Shown: positions 32,628 to 43,265 of the stretch, piece after piece
Layout: each line of letters opens with the position of its first letter
Position numbering within the stretch: the stretch's first letter is position 1
Assembly (NCBI GenBank): GCA_963920525.1
Contig: OY986436.1
Coordinates: 12,103,467-12,167,466, forward strand
Length of the DNA stretch: 64,000 nt
Source of the DNA: Dichetophora obliterata
Taxonomy: Eukaryota; Arthropoda; Insecta; Diptera; Sciomyzidae
Direction of reading: 5' to 3'
Program-made: the position numbers and the translations under genes
The notes under the pieces: generated by a model
Seen by the model: only the letters and a program-made list of their open reading frames with translations
Databases searched by the model: none
Told to the model about the DNA's origin: nothing

Positions 32628-33609
32628 AAAGTAATTGAATTTACTTTTGTTTTTGCTTAGTGAGTAACACATATATCGTTCTCCATATCTTAAGCAATTT
32701 TAGGTGTTTCCTTTGTTAGCATTTTTCGTTACTTATTGTTTTTTTATTAATATTTTCAAAAATTTTTTGTTCGCCTCTTTTAAAAAACCGAAAAATATCG
32801 GTTAATTTTGACTTCGTCAAAAAATTAACCGATAAAAATAAAAAAAAAACCGTAGTTGTCTTATATAAAATGAAGTGAGGTGAAAATGTTATTTTAATGT
32901 GTTGGGGAAAAGCTTAAATTTTTTATTAGTGTTAGAAAAAATGGTTAGCTATTTTTTGCAGGGATATCAGCATCAGTTCATTGCAATTTTTTCAAATTTG
33001 AGTTTATACGATTTTTTTTATTACAACAAGAAAAAAATGAAATTTTTTCGAAAAGTGAAATATCATAACTCTGGTTTTTTTATCCGAATTTAATGTTTGA
33101 CAGCTCATTTTAAGGAAATTCATTCATTACTTCATTAAATTAAAAACGAAGTGCATAGCTACCAGTTTTAGGCACAAAATTAGATTTTATATGCGAAAAA
33201 TCGAGAAATATGTAAAAAGACAAAACATTTTTTAATGTTTTTCCATTTAAAACAAAACGATGTCACTCGAGGTCACTCGGCGTACTCCTATCGATCTCTT
33301 ATTAATACATTTTGGTTTTTTCCCTAAATCTCACGTTTTTAACCAGTCATATATTTTGTTTTAAAAAATTCTTAAAAAATGCCAGTCTAAATAAAATTCA
33401 CTGTGGCTTAAACGGTATGTGTTGTAACATATAATTTGGCTATCCCATTATTAAATAAACATAAGAACTAAAGCAATTGAAAAATTTTTAATTCATTTAA
33501 ACTTATTTAAATTTTTTTTATATGTTCGGGACATATTATTAAAAACCAATATGTTGTTCATAGAAAATGGGTAGAAACGTTTTTCTGCTTTTATGTATTT
33601 TGTTATCAA
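32628..33609. other. AT-rich stretch, nothing recognised
   Basis: Short frames (32899-33093 among them) have low-complexity composition. No element ends found. Confidence 0.35.
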
Positions 33610-35175
33610 TATTTGGTAGGATACTATTTCTGCTTGATGACGGCTTCGCATCTGCGTATTTAATTTCTACATGTTTCAAACTGGGATGGTTTCTCACAAA
33701 ACCTTGACTTTCTAAAATAGTTCACTTAATTTAGAGATATTTTTAGAGCTTATTACCTTTTTGACGGCTTCCCATAAGTGCTCTATAGAATTTAAATCTG
33801 CACTGGACGATGCCCACTCGAGTAAACAGAATGAGTTATCTTCAAAGAATTTTTTTGTCAATTTTGCCGTATATTTGGGATCATTATCTTGCTGAAATGT
33901 CCAAACAACCGACAAATTTTCTTCCGCGCATGGCAACATGACATCACGCTATATTTCAACATATTTTTCTTTGGTTAAAATAACATCAATTCGTTGAATC
34001 GGATCACGTATTTTCTGCCGTCATCACTCCAGACTACGAATTTCCATTGACTTTTAGTGCAACTCGCATGAAAAAACCCCACGAGCCACATTTGCCTTGC
34101 TTAAACGGGCAAACCAATGGTTTCTTGCGTGTTCCGTCAAGGCCAATTTCGACTAAACGCCGTGCAACAGTACGTTTTGATATGGTAACATTGTAATCCG
34201 ACTCAGGTTCACGTTTAATGCCTACGGCAGTTTTATTGGGGTCATGGCAGAATAACCAGGTAGATGCAATTCGGAGAGCAAAAAACGAAAAAGCAAAACA
34301 TTGGCGTAACTATAGTGTCACTATTGACAATTAATGTTTATTCTTTCAGCCATAGATATGTATAATTTACTTGTAACCCTATAAATCAACTGAGTACCCA
34401 GATTTTATGTATGAACACGTAAAAAACTAAACAAAAATCTTAAAAATTTTATAAAATGAGACGGGTTTTAAGATATAATACATAATTAATTGTAGTTTGG
34501 CCTTAAATGAAGCAAATGAAAGTTATCCTTTAATATAATTTTCATTCGACTACTTATTTCGATTGTGTAGTAACCAATTTATTTGTGTAGCTATGTACGG
34601 CTGATGTAAACTGGCAAAATATATTTTGACAAGTGAAATTGCTGTTGGAAAACATAAAATTTATTTAATGAAATCGACGATTGTTTGCTAATTTTATCGT
34701 GCTGGAACGGAAGCTAACAATTAATGAACTGTTTTCGAACTATCGCGACGGGAGGAAATTATAGGCAGTCCAGAAAATCCATTGTCAAAACTGAATAAAT
34801 AAGTAAGTAAAAATTTATAGCATTTTCAAAACAGCTCATTTTGACGTTATAATTACGCCTTTGTTATTGTTTTGTTGTAGGAGAGAGCGTATTTCTAGTG
34901 CATCTGCCTGGTTATTATGCGAAGATTGGGGTCTGCTTCTGAAATACGCTTGTTTTTTTATCAATGTAGGCTGAAATTTTTCGTGAGCGTTGCTTAATTG
35001 GAACGTTCATGTGAGTCTCGTAGTTTCGAAAATGCTGAATAGCACTAAACTTATTTTTTTTGGAACGTTACATTTGATAAGCAATGTTCTGGTACGAAAG
35101 TCCTGACGCTTGGAGCTCAATAATAACTTTTCTTATGACTGGAGTACAGCTCTTGGCTTTACCTTTTTTTATTAT
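33610..35175 (-). pseudogene. Tc1-like transposase pseudogene split by a P-like element
   Basis: Read on the minus strand from about 35175. The N-terminal helix-turn-helix gives KVIIELQASGLSYQNIA. A hook-like RKISAYIDKK is followed, after a frameshift, by RISEADPNKTAVGIKREPES and ISKRTVARRLVEIGLDG. A decayed catalytic domain gives KSQWKFVVWSDD, MLPCAEENLSVVWTFQQDND, PKYTAK and LNSIEHLWEAVKK. Between ADP and NKTA the gene is cut by the element 34243-34924. Frameshifts, stops and an internal deletion (after KKPLVCP) make it dead. It belongs to a Tc1 lineage different from the intact copy at 17532. No TIRs recognised. Confidence 0.85.
34243..34924. mobile_element. P-like element, 682 bp, inserted in the Tc1 pseudogene
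   Basis: Left end CATGGCAGAATAACCAGGTA, right end CTTCGCATAATAACCAGGCA read inward, both followed by GATGCA. Perfect 8-bp TSD ATTGGGGT (34235-34242 and 34925-34932). Deleting the element and one octamer restores a continuous reading through the transposase codons around ADPNKT. Non-coding. Confidence 0.85.
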
Positions 35176-35303
35176 CAACAAATTTTAATTATTTTGACTC
35201 AAAACACTCTTGGATTTGTTACTTACCGATTTATTAAGAGAACACGATAATTTGTACAATCTTTAATGATTTTATGACTGACTACTGAATTTGTTTCTAA
35301 TTA

Positions 35304-36094
35304 AGAGCCCGAACAGAACCAAAGCTGTTGGCGGTCCTCTCTCGACGCTATATGCTGAGAACCCGTCCAAAATTGAAGCGGTGGTGGCTGTCGGATCACA
35401 GGTGCATTTCATTTTGGAAATGATACAAGGTCTGTTCGCGTAGTCGAATGCAAACAAAATATTCAAAAGTTTTTACTAGAAAGTTTCTGAAAAGCGTTCG
35501 TTTACTGAGAGAATTGGGTAATAGAGAGGAAATCACATTTTCTCTCCGTTCAAGTTTTTTAAAGTTTTTACAAGAAGAATTTCATGTTGTAAAAAGATGA
35601 AAACTGCCAAAAACGGTAGCTGTGTGTGTGGTAGCAGCTGAGTTTTATTAGATTTTCTTAGACGTATTTGACATTTTTCATTATTCTACCAGAAAAGCGC
35701 TCGTTTACTTTTCAAAGTTGAAGTTAATTCTCTCTCAATTTTATTACTTTTGACGTTTTTAATTTTTTTACCCAAAAAGTACGCGAAAAAGACCTACAAT
35801 TTATTTTATATTTTGCTTTGAATTCACATGAATGCAACACAAACACAAAAACAGAATGTCAGATCATAGTAAAAACTAATAAAATAACACTGAACGTACC
35901 CAATCTTAAACAAAAATATGGCAACATTTAAGTCACTCATAGAGAGATCCGCCAGCCGTCGTAATTTGAATAAATTCTATTCTGCCGATTTCCCGTCGCG
36001 CATTTCTACGGCGGTTTCATTTTTAGCGGCTGCATAGGTTTTCATGTATTTTGTTGCACAGCGAATCCGACAACCGACATCCGCTTCGGACTCT
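35304..36094 (-). mobile_element. Family B foldback element, copy 2
   Basis: The left end AGAGCCCGAACAGAACCAAA is intact; the right end has lost the CAGAACCAAA part. Internally it matches copy 1 (23379-24634) in inverse orientation, for example the block with GAATTCACATGAATGCAACA. It lacks the RpS21 element and so preserves the empty site at about 35888-35902. It is itself interrupted by the MITE at 35429-35794. Confidence 0.75.
35429..35794. mobile_element. MITE with GGTCTGTTCGCGTA end and 5-bp TSD
   Basis: The left GGTCTGTTCGCGTA and inverted right GGTCTTTTTCGCGTA are flanked by TACAA on both sides (35424-35428 and 35795-35799). Family B copy 1 has an uninterrupted TTGTATTATTCCC at the matching place near 24287, confirming a 5-bp duplication. 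Confidence 0.8.
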
Positions 36095-37056
36095 AACTGC
36101 CACACTTCATCACGACATCATCACAAGTAAACTCAATTTTTGTTGCGAAAAAAAGAAGTTATTTACAATAACGGGACATTATTTGCTTAAGAAAAAAAAA
36201 ATTTTTAGGCACAAAATATTAACGGGGAGTCTAAACACGCATAACCCAGTGAACAATATATAACGATAGCAGAAGCGTTTCTAATTAGTTGGCGTAAGCA
36301 ATAAATTTGAAAAAAGGCATAAAAAAAGCACCAGCAAGGAATAAAAAACAGCTTCATATTCGTGCAGAACTACTACTTTTATTATTGCATGGCAACTCTG
36401 ACGGATCTTAAAGTTGGCGTTGCACGTTTTCCTTGTAGCTGATTATAGTGTTTTTTCTCCGCCGCATAGTTTGTTGCCGACTGTACTATATGTGTGCCTC
36501 GTTCATGCTTCGTGAACACTTTTAAAATGTTTTACTTTGACTCGTTTGTAGTTCCCATGCTTACGGAAACACTCAAACACACACACTCACTCACTCACAC
36601 TCACTCGCTCACTCGCTTACTTACTCACTCACTAACTCACTCATTCAATTCCTCGCACGCATACACTCATGTAATAATTCTTTATTCCGGTTTGCCCGTG
36701 ATGCGACCGTACTTTTCTTCTTTCCGCCCTTTTTGCTTCCTTCTGTTTATCATCTATAGTTGCAAAAATTTTACTATTGTGTGTTGTCTTCCGTTGGCGC
36801 CTTTTTGTTTTGTTTTTACTTTGCTTCGCTGTTGCTCCATGTATTTTTGTTGTTATATTATTGAGCCAAGTACAACAATATCAGTTGGAAAGTTCTTGTG
36901 CTCCATTTTGCGTTGCTCTCTTAACCCTGACTGTCTTTTTGTGTAACGATTACTTTGTTCCAGATTCCTCTATTAATGCTATTTTCGTAGCTATTTTGTT
37001 TGAAATTCAAGTCAAGATTTTACTAATGGGTAAAAGTTATCCTTGCTATGTACATA
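36095..37056. other. Host-like stretch with a CACT microsatellite
   Basis: 36567-36655 is a CACT/CTCA short tandem repeat run, which creates the Thr-His-Ser repeat in the frame at 36494-36946. The rest is T-rich and shows no gene. Confidence 0.5.
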
Positions 37057-37438
37057 ACGGGGCGTCTCGACAGGCAATAATTCATTGCTTTCCATCTGTC
37101 AATTGGCAGTTATTGCTAATCGAGACCACTCAATTGCCATGGTTGGCAATTCATGGCGAGCAATATTGCTTTCCATGTATTGCCAAGCAATGAGCTGAAT
37201 TTTTTCTTGTTTGACAGCCATTTTTAATTTTTCTCCAAAATTTTAAATGTGTATATCTATAAAAATCAAGTAGCGTGCAGAATAAATTTATAAAATAATA
37301 AATTTATATAATAAATGATAAAATTATATGTTGATTTCGTAACATGACAAAACCCACCCTTGAAATATTGCCATTGCTTGCAATGGAATTTGACAGATGC
37401 AATGTAAGCAATGGATTATTGCCTGTCGAGACGCCGGG
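37057..37438. mobile_element. MITE with GGCGTCTCGACAGGCAATAA ends
   Basis: GGCGTCTCGACAGGCAATAA is present at both ends as an inverted repeat, continuing into TYCATTGCTT (30 bp in all with one mismatch). TA lies on both sides. CAATTGCCA and GCAATG blocks recur within. Immediately adjoins a family A copy. Confidence 0.85.
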
Positions 37439-37506
37439 TAAGGGCCGTTCACATTTCAAATCGCTCATCAAATCGATCATCAACTGATTTGACAAATAAT
37501 TTGACC

Positions 37507-38251
37507 CAAGGTATATTTAGCATGGTAGTGTCGTCACAAAGAGGTGGGTACCGTAGCTGTCAAACATAAGAAGACCGTAAAAGACAATAAATAAAAGCTG
37601 AGAAAAAACTGTCAAATGTGTATATTATGAGTATGTGAAATTTATATAGTTTTCATTTTTGTGCGTGCTGAAAGTTTTTTATTTTTCGGCAAGCTATCAC
37701 TAATTAACTGTTGCGAAATATTTTAAACTGTTCGCAAGTATTTTAATGGCTTTTCTTTTCGATTTTATTTGCTCCATTTGCCGTGTGTCATCAATTTTTT
37801 AAATTTCTACAAAAATCTATAAACATAAAAATTGACGCCGGATGGTCTGTTGATTTGTACTGCCCAGAAATCGTTCTGTATCCAACAGAATCATTCTTGC
37901 CAAGGACCACGCTTCTGAGTAGTTGAGTATCGTCGATGTTGATGCAGAAACAGGCCGCATGACCGTTGGTTCCAAGACCTATGCCATCAGCGGCGAAATC
38001 AGAGGTATGGGCCATTGTGCGTTTGGCCAAGAAGGACGGATTAGCAACAACTTCTAAAGTTGTTAACAATAAAGTTGGTAAAATCAATTTAAATAAATCA
38101 ATTTAAAAGACAACATAATTCTATTGACAAGTTATTGACAAATTTTGTTATTTGATTTGCTTTTGTTCGTAAACAACTGATTTTGACAGCTCAGGTATCC
38201 ACAACAAGAGAGAATTATATCTACTAACACTACCTTTTTATATGTACCTTG
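37507..38251 (+). mobile_element. P-like element carrying captured RpS21, copy 2
   Basis: Left end CAAGGTATATTTAGCATGGT, inverted right end CAAGGTACATATAAAAAGGT, each continuing into AGTGT. Perfect 8-bp TSD ATTTGACC (37499-37506 and 38252-38259). 745 bp. The interior is colinear with 23486-24180 read on its minus strand. Confidence 0.9.
37825..38100 (+). pseudogene. RpS21: Ribosomal protein S21 pseudogene inside a transposon, copy 2
   Basis: The start codon is ATA instead of ATG. It reads (I)KIDAGWSVDLYCP, then a frameshift through the CSASNR region. After another shift it reads [20 protein letters not shown], then ISGEIRGMG, and then a further deletion-frameshift joins CATTGTGCGTTTGGCC. It keeps the HAS and GEIR parts missing from copy 1 but lost the start codon and the frame, so the two copies decayed independently. 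The 3' flank has the same TAACAATAAAGTTG context as copy 1. Confidence 0.88.
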
Positions 38252-38564
38252 ATTTGACCAACAGAATTTGTATGGATTTGATAAGTGTTCACACTCGTCA
38301 AATCGTTGGTCAAATCGTTTGATGAAAATCAAAATGTTTTAATTTTTCTGATGTTTTGACGAACGATTTGACCAGTGTGAACATTCGTCAAATTGTGTAG
38401 TACGATTTTGTCAGTTCAAAAAAGTTTTCAACCTCAGCACATTGCGGCAAAAGAGGGATCGGAAGAAAATAATAACAAAATAATAATAAATAACTGTTGC
38501 AAATAATTTATAATAATTTATTAAATAATTTCTTCTTCTTCCAATACGATTTTAATAATAAGGC

Positions 38565-38974
38565 CTTTTCCACACTTGGTCAACGCGTTCTCGCAATAGG
38601 TTTTGGCAGTGCGAAAATCAGGAAGAGTTGCAAAATTGCTTCTAATGTGTTTGTTGTTGGAGTGATGCGCAAGTTCGCAATCTTGCATTTTCGCATCATC
38701 GCAACTGCGTTTCGCATCAACCCGTGAATACCCCTAATGTTTTCATGGAATTGTACCAAAAAAGCACATCTTGAGATCAATTTCCATTAAATATTAAGGC
38801 ACAAAAACAAAATACACCTATGTCAAAAATTCATACAAAAATTAAATTCTTAAGGGGCATAAACAGTGTAATAATTTCAGAAAATAAAATATTTTTTCCA
38901 TAAATTATTAGTTTACACCATAGCTGTTAAATAATGATTTTTTTTTAAAAGGTGAAATAATTGTTTAAGTACGA
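38565..38974. other. Short GC-richer patch and AT-rich sequence; nothing firm
   Basis: 38575-38735 is richer in GC and contains TTTCGCATC-type repeats and an end-like GTGAATACCCCTAATG that resembles the MITE termini at 862 and 56848. No partner was found. Confidence 0.3.
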
Positions 38975-39260
38975 TTCTTTTCTGTTTGTAATCGTAATCT
39001 AATAATAATCAAAAAATAGTTACGATTGCTTCAGATTACAAAAATATTCAACAAGAATCAAAAGTAATCAAGAACAAATAATCCGACTACTTTAAGAAAT
39101 AATTTTTGATTATTTTTGATTATTTAAATAATTTCAAAAGTAGTCGGATTATTTGTTTTTTATTACTTTTGATTCTTTTTGATTACTTTCGTAATTTCAA
39201 GTAATCGTAATTATTGTTTGATTATTTGTAATCGTAATCAATTACTAATCATAAATTTCT
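38975..39260. repeat. Foldback of TAATCAAAAGTAATCG units
   Basis: Arms of about 110-120 bp pair around a centre near 39110. AATAATCCGACTACTTT at about 39078 is inverted at about 39138, and TAATCAAAAGTAATCAAG-like units occur on both sides. It resembles the hAT foldbacks in architecture but no TIR or TSD could be set. Confidence 0.55.
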
Positions 39261-41432
39261 CCCTCAAGGTTTATATAATGATTGCAATTCTTTTTAAAAT
39301 AAAATATAATTGATTACTAATCGTAATCTTAATTTAATAGTTATGGCTTACACCCATTCGGGAACAAGTATTCGAAAAAGCGCCAAATGCTGGCATGCTA
39401 TTCGAGCGCTCTTAGCCGCATAAAACTTTAAACTCCGTTTACTTAAAATCACTTTTTTTGATCTGATTGAAAAAAATCCACCATAACTAAGACAGTTTTC
39501 GTCCGATCGATTTCATTCAAATTTGGTCTTGTAGATAATACGTGCTTCTTTAGCCTAACGTAGCCGTTTTCTTTATATGTTTTTTTATTTTTTAAAAACA
39601 AGTTTCTATTAAAAACACGCGAAAACAGTTTTTACTCAAATGGCCACCATTTTTTTTTTTTTCTAAAAGATATTTTGAAAATTACTTATGTCAGGCTATA
39701 GCAAATAATACATATCTTAAGAATCTTTTTCGGTTTTTGTCCTCAGATGATCCATTTGAACGGATTGCTGTCAACGCCACTGAGGCAAGATTCAACAGGT
39801 GCCATTTTAAAACGACCGTTATCCAAAAATATGCCAATTAAAAAAAATTAAAACATTTTTTGAAGTAGTCATTAATGTTCTACAGATGTGTTCAAAGTTT
39901 GGTATGAATCCATCAAACCGATTTCTTAATATAAGATAAATACGACATTTTATAACTTTTTTCATAAAAATCGGCACAGTACTTTTGAAGTAAAGTGGTA
40001 ACATTAAATTTGCACTTCAATTTTCAGTGCTGCCATTCACAATATTTATACTGGTTATTAATTTTGAACAGATCTCATATTCGTTTCGAGCTTGTTAACG
40101 AATCGTTCGTCGTTTGGTGCTTGTTGTGTTTCACAAGGAATTTATTATAAAGGAATGTCTTTTAATGATAACATTTTTATACTATGTTTAAACTATTTTT
40201 TTTTTTTATAAGTACAGTTAAGTACAAAATCCATAGAAGGATTTAACAGTGGTTCGCCAGCAGTTTTATGCAATAGTTTTGTAAATTTTTTTTTTACAAA
40301 CCAATTATTTTTTTAGCAAATATTATGATTTTTGCTTACAAATTAATACCACAACCCCCAACCTCTTTCTTAAACCAACCCACAAAACCGCATCATATTT
40401 CTTAATAATGTCGTTATACGTTTTTAGTTGCAACAAACCGCTGCTGCAACTTACATCTTTGCAATACGAACAACAAAAAATACCACTTTAAAGAATGTTG
40501 CAAAAGTTTTAGAATGTTAAAGCAGCATCCGAGTCGTTGCTATTTTTTACTACTTGAGTTTTGTTTGCTTTATTTTTGTCCATATACTTTACTGCTGTGG
40601 TCACTTCTAGCACTTGCCCAGCTCCCCTCCTACGCAAAAGACACTGTTGTGTTTGCTGCTTCATAGCGTCCTTGCTCTTTTGATTCTAATCATTGAGCTA
40701 TTTTGCACTAGAGGTTCTTTAATGTTGCTCGTTCTCTCTCTATCTCTCCCTCTCGTGCGCAAACACTTTGTTGCTCTTGTTGCAACAACATTCCAGCAAC
40801 ATAATTTACATTTTTGAATCTGTTTTTGTTTTGTGGTTGCTTTGTTGCAGTGTCGTGTCGTCCGTCCTATTGACTTTTGTCTATTCTGCTTCCATCCGCA
40901 TTTATGTATGTTTTTCCTTATTTTTAAATTCATATAAAAAAAAACCACCACAACTTTGTTTGGTTCAACGCCCTAGAATCCCCATCGTCTGTGCCCATGT
41001 TGTTGCTGCTGATGCCTGTGTCTGTCTGTCTGTTACTGTTTGTTTTTCTTATTCTCTTTGACTTTTGTTATGTTGGCTATATATAAATTTTTTTTTAAAA
41101 TATTTTGTTTTGGTTTAGGATGCTGTTGCGTGTATTTTTCTCCCTTTCTGTGTAAAGATTGCAATCATCTGAACCACATTTTACTTAATCTGATGCATCA
41201 ATAATGTTGTTGACATGTTTTTACCAGCAGCAACTTGTTTTGCTTTTTATTTTGCTAAATATTTTAAAATGACACGCCCATTAGCTTTGGTTGCAAGAGT
41301 TAGTTTTGCGATCAATTTTTAAATTTTAGTAAAAGCATTTCTAAAGTACAAAGATCATATCCAGTCGAAACGGGCCCCGCAACAGTGTTGACATGAAAAA
41401 TTAATGATAATATATTGTAATAGCTGAAAACC
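39261..41432. other. Host-like stretch; no gene recognised
   Basis: TTG- and CTCTCTC-rich sequence, for example around 40600-41060, resembles intronic or UTR host DNA of flies. No coding homology seen. Confidence 0.3.
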
Positions 41433-41965
41433 GGCGCGTTGCTGCCACGCCCCTTTGTTAAACGGCCATAAAATGTTATCAATGAAACTGCATGTGTAAA
41501 TTGAGGTCGAATACTGAATTCCGATGCTGTGCGACCTATAATTCCAAAGCTATTGGATATCGTATATTTGGAATGAATAGGATGTACCACGCCCCCTTGT
41601 CCATCGTCCATAAAATGTTATCAGTGAAACAGCATGTGTATATCGAATACTGAATAACTCCAAAGCTATTCGATATAGCTTTCGATATAAATTTGGCTTG
41701 TTTGGGAGGTGCCACGCCCCTTTTACAATTGGCCCCAGACTTCAAAGGAACACTCAAGCCTTTGCTACCGTTTCCTAGAAAATTTCATAAAAATTGGTTT
41801 AGTAGTTTCTTAATCCTTACGTGATATACACACATATCCACATATATGCATGCATGCATGTTTAATGTATATATAGATGGGCGGCAAAAGTAGGCGTGGC
41901 AACATTTATGCATATAGTGACCGCCACTTGGTCCCATTGCACCTACATACCAAGTTTCACTATCA
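41433..41965 (-). mobile_element. Helitron-like element, partial
   Basis: In inverse orientation this shares blocks with 60929-63102: GGCGTGGCA segments, a TAAAATGTTATCA block, and GGTATGTAGGTGCAATGGGA. The 3' terminus is degraded (GTTTTCAGCTATT). It runs into the TATAG satellite at its other end. It preserves the site that is interrupted by a hAT element at 61494. Confidence 0.55.
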
Positions 41966-43116
41966 AAAATATACTATAGTATAGTATAGTATACTATATT
42001 TATATCTACAAGGAATAATGACTAAACTCAAAGTACCGTAAAAAACGATATTTTAATTGCACGGACTACGACCCATTTTTTTAAAATACATATATGAATT
42101 GTTACAAACAAAATACATGCAGACATAAGTGATGATCAATTCTGGGCAAAAAATGGATATCTGCATACTTCCAAAAATTGGCAATAAAGTAAATTTCATA
42201 TCGCTTTTTTACGATATTTTGAGTTTAGTCATTATTACTATACTATAGTATAGATGTATACTATAGTATACTATATATAATACTATAGTATACTATAGTA
42301 TAGTATACATCTATACTATAGTATAGTAATAATGCGTATAGTATAGTAATAATAATGAATAAATTTCATATCGCTTTTTTACGATATTTTGAGTTTAGTC
42401 ATTATTACTATACTATAGTATAGATGTATACTATAGTATACTATATATAATACTATAGTATACTATAGTATAGTATACATCTATACTATAGTATAGTAAT
42501 AATGACTAAACTCAAAATATCGTAAAAAAGAGATATGAAAGTATACTAGACTATAGTATAGTTTATAGTATAGTATAGCATTTATAGTATAGTATAGCAT
42601 TTATAGTATAGTATACTATAGTATAGTATAGTGTAGTATAGTATATTATAGTGTAGTATAGTATACTATAGTATAGTATAGTATAGTATAGTATAGTATA
42701 GTATAGTATAGTATAGTATAGTATAGTATAGTATAGTTTAGTATAGTATAGTATAGTATAGTATAGTATAGTATAGTATAGTATAGTATAGTATAGTATA
42801 GTATAGTATAGTATAGTATAGTATAGTATAGTATAGTATAGTATAGTATAGTATAGTATAGTATAGTATAGTATAGTATAGTATAGTATAGTATAGTATA
42901 GTATAGTATAGTATAGTATAGTATAGTATAGTATAGTATAGTATAGTATAGTATAGTATAGTATAGTATAGTATAGTATAGTATAGTATAGTATAGTATA
43001 GTATATTATAGTATAGTATAGTATAGTATAGTATAGTATAGTATAGTATATTATAGTATAGTATAGTATAGTATAATATAGTGATATAGTATACTATATT
43101 GTAGTATAGTATAGTA
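41966..43116. repeat. TATAG satellite with internal inverted duplications
   Basis: This is over 1.1 kb of pentanucleotide GTATA repeats, nearly pure from about 42670 to 43080. The left part includes two direct copies of a segment beginning ATTTCATATCGCTTTTTTAC (42193 and 42361), and inverted copies of its TGAGTTTAGTCATTATT part at about 42016 and 42500. The 147-codon Tyr-Thr-Ile-Leu frame here is a repeat artefact. Confidence 0.95.
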
Positions 43117-43131
43117 TTTTTACGTGATTTT

Positions 43132-43265
43132 GTATGGCAGGTACATACAAAGATTGACTGATCTTGACAAAAATTCTTCAAAATGATGCTGAAATAGAGT
43201 AAAAAGATGCATACTGAAAATGGTCGAAATCGGTAAGACCCTAGGGGTACCTCCCTAGAACCTAT
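43132..43265. repeat. Dispersed repeat related to 48030-48690
   Basis: GATTGACTGATCTTGACAAA and TGGTCGAAATCGGTAAGACC with CCTAGGG are inverted relatives of the blocks at 48060-48160. Both lie next to simple-sequence DNA. Confidence 0.5.

Larger units (their letters stand above)
37442..38564 (-). mobile_element. Family A foldback, copy interrupted by the RpS21 element
   Basis: The left GGCCGTTCACATTTCAAATC and the following CAAATCG-type repeats belong to the family at 6173 and 7615. After the insert (37507-38251 plus 8 bp) the family sequence resumes and includes ACCTCAGCACATTGCGGCAA and a CAATACGATTTTAATAATAA region, inverted relative to 8740-8900. Confidence 0.7.

Noticed and set aside
36494..37193. 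Frames of 150 and 138 codons in overlapping plus frames
   Set aside because: The first is driven by the CACT microsatellite (Thr-His-Ser run); the second has no motif and no coding bias that I can see.
42738..43181. 147-codon reading frame of Tyr-Thr-Ile-Leu repeats
   Set aside because: It is the translation of the TATAG pentanucleotide satellite; no gene.
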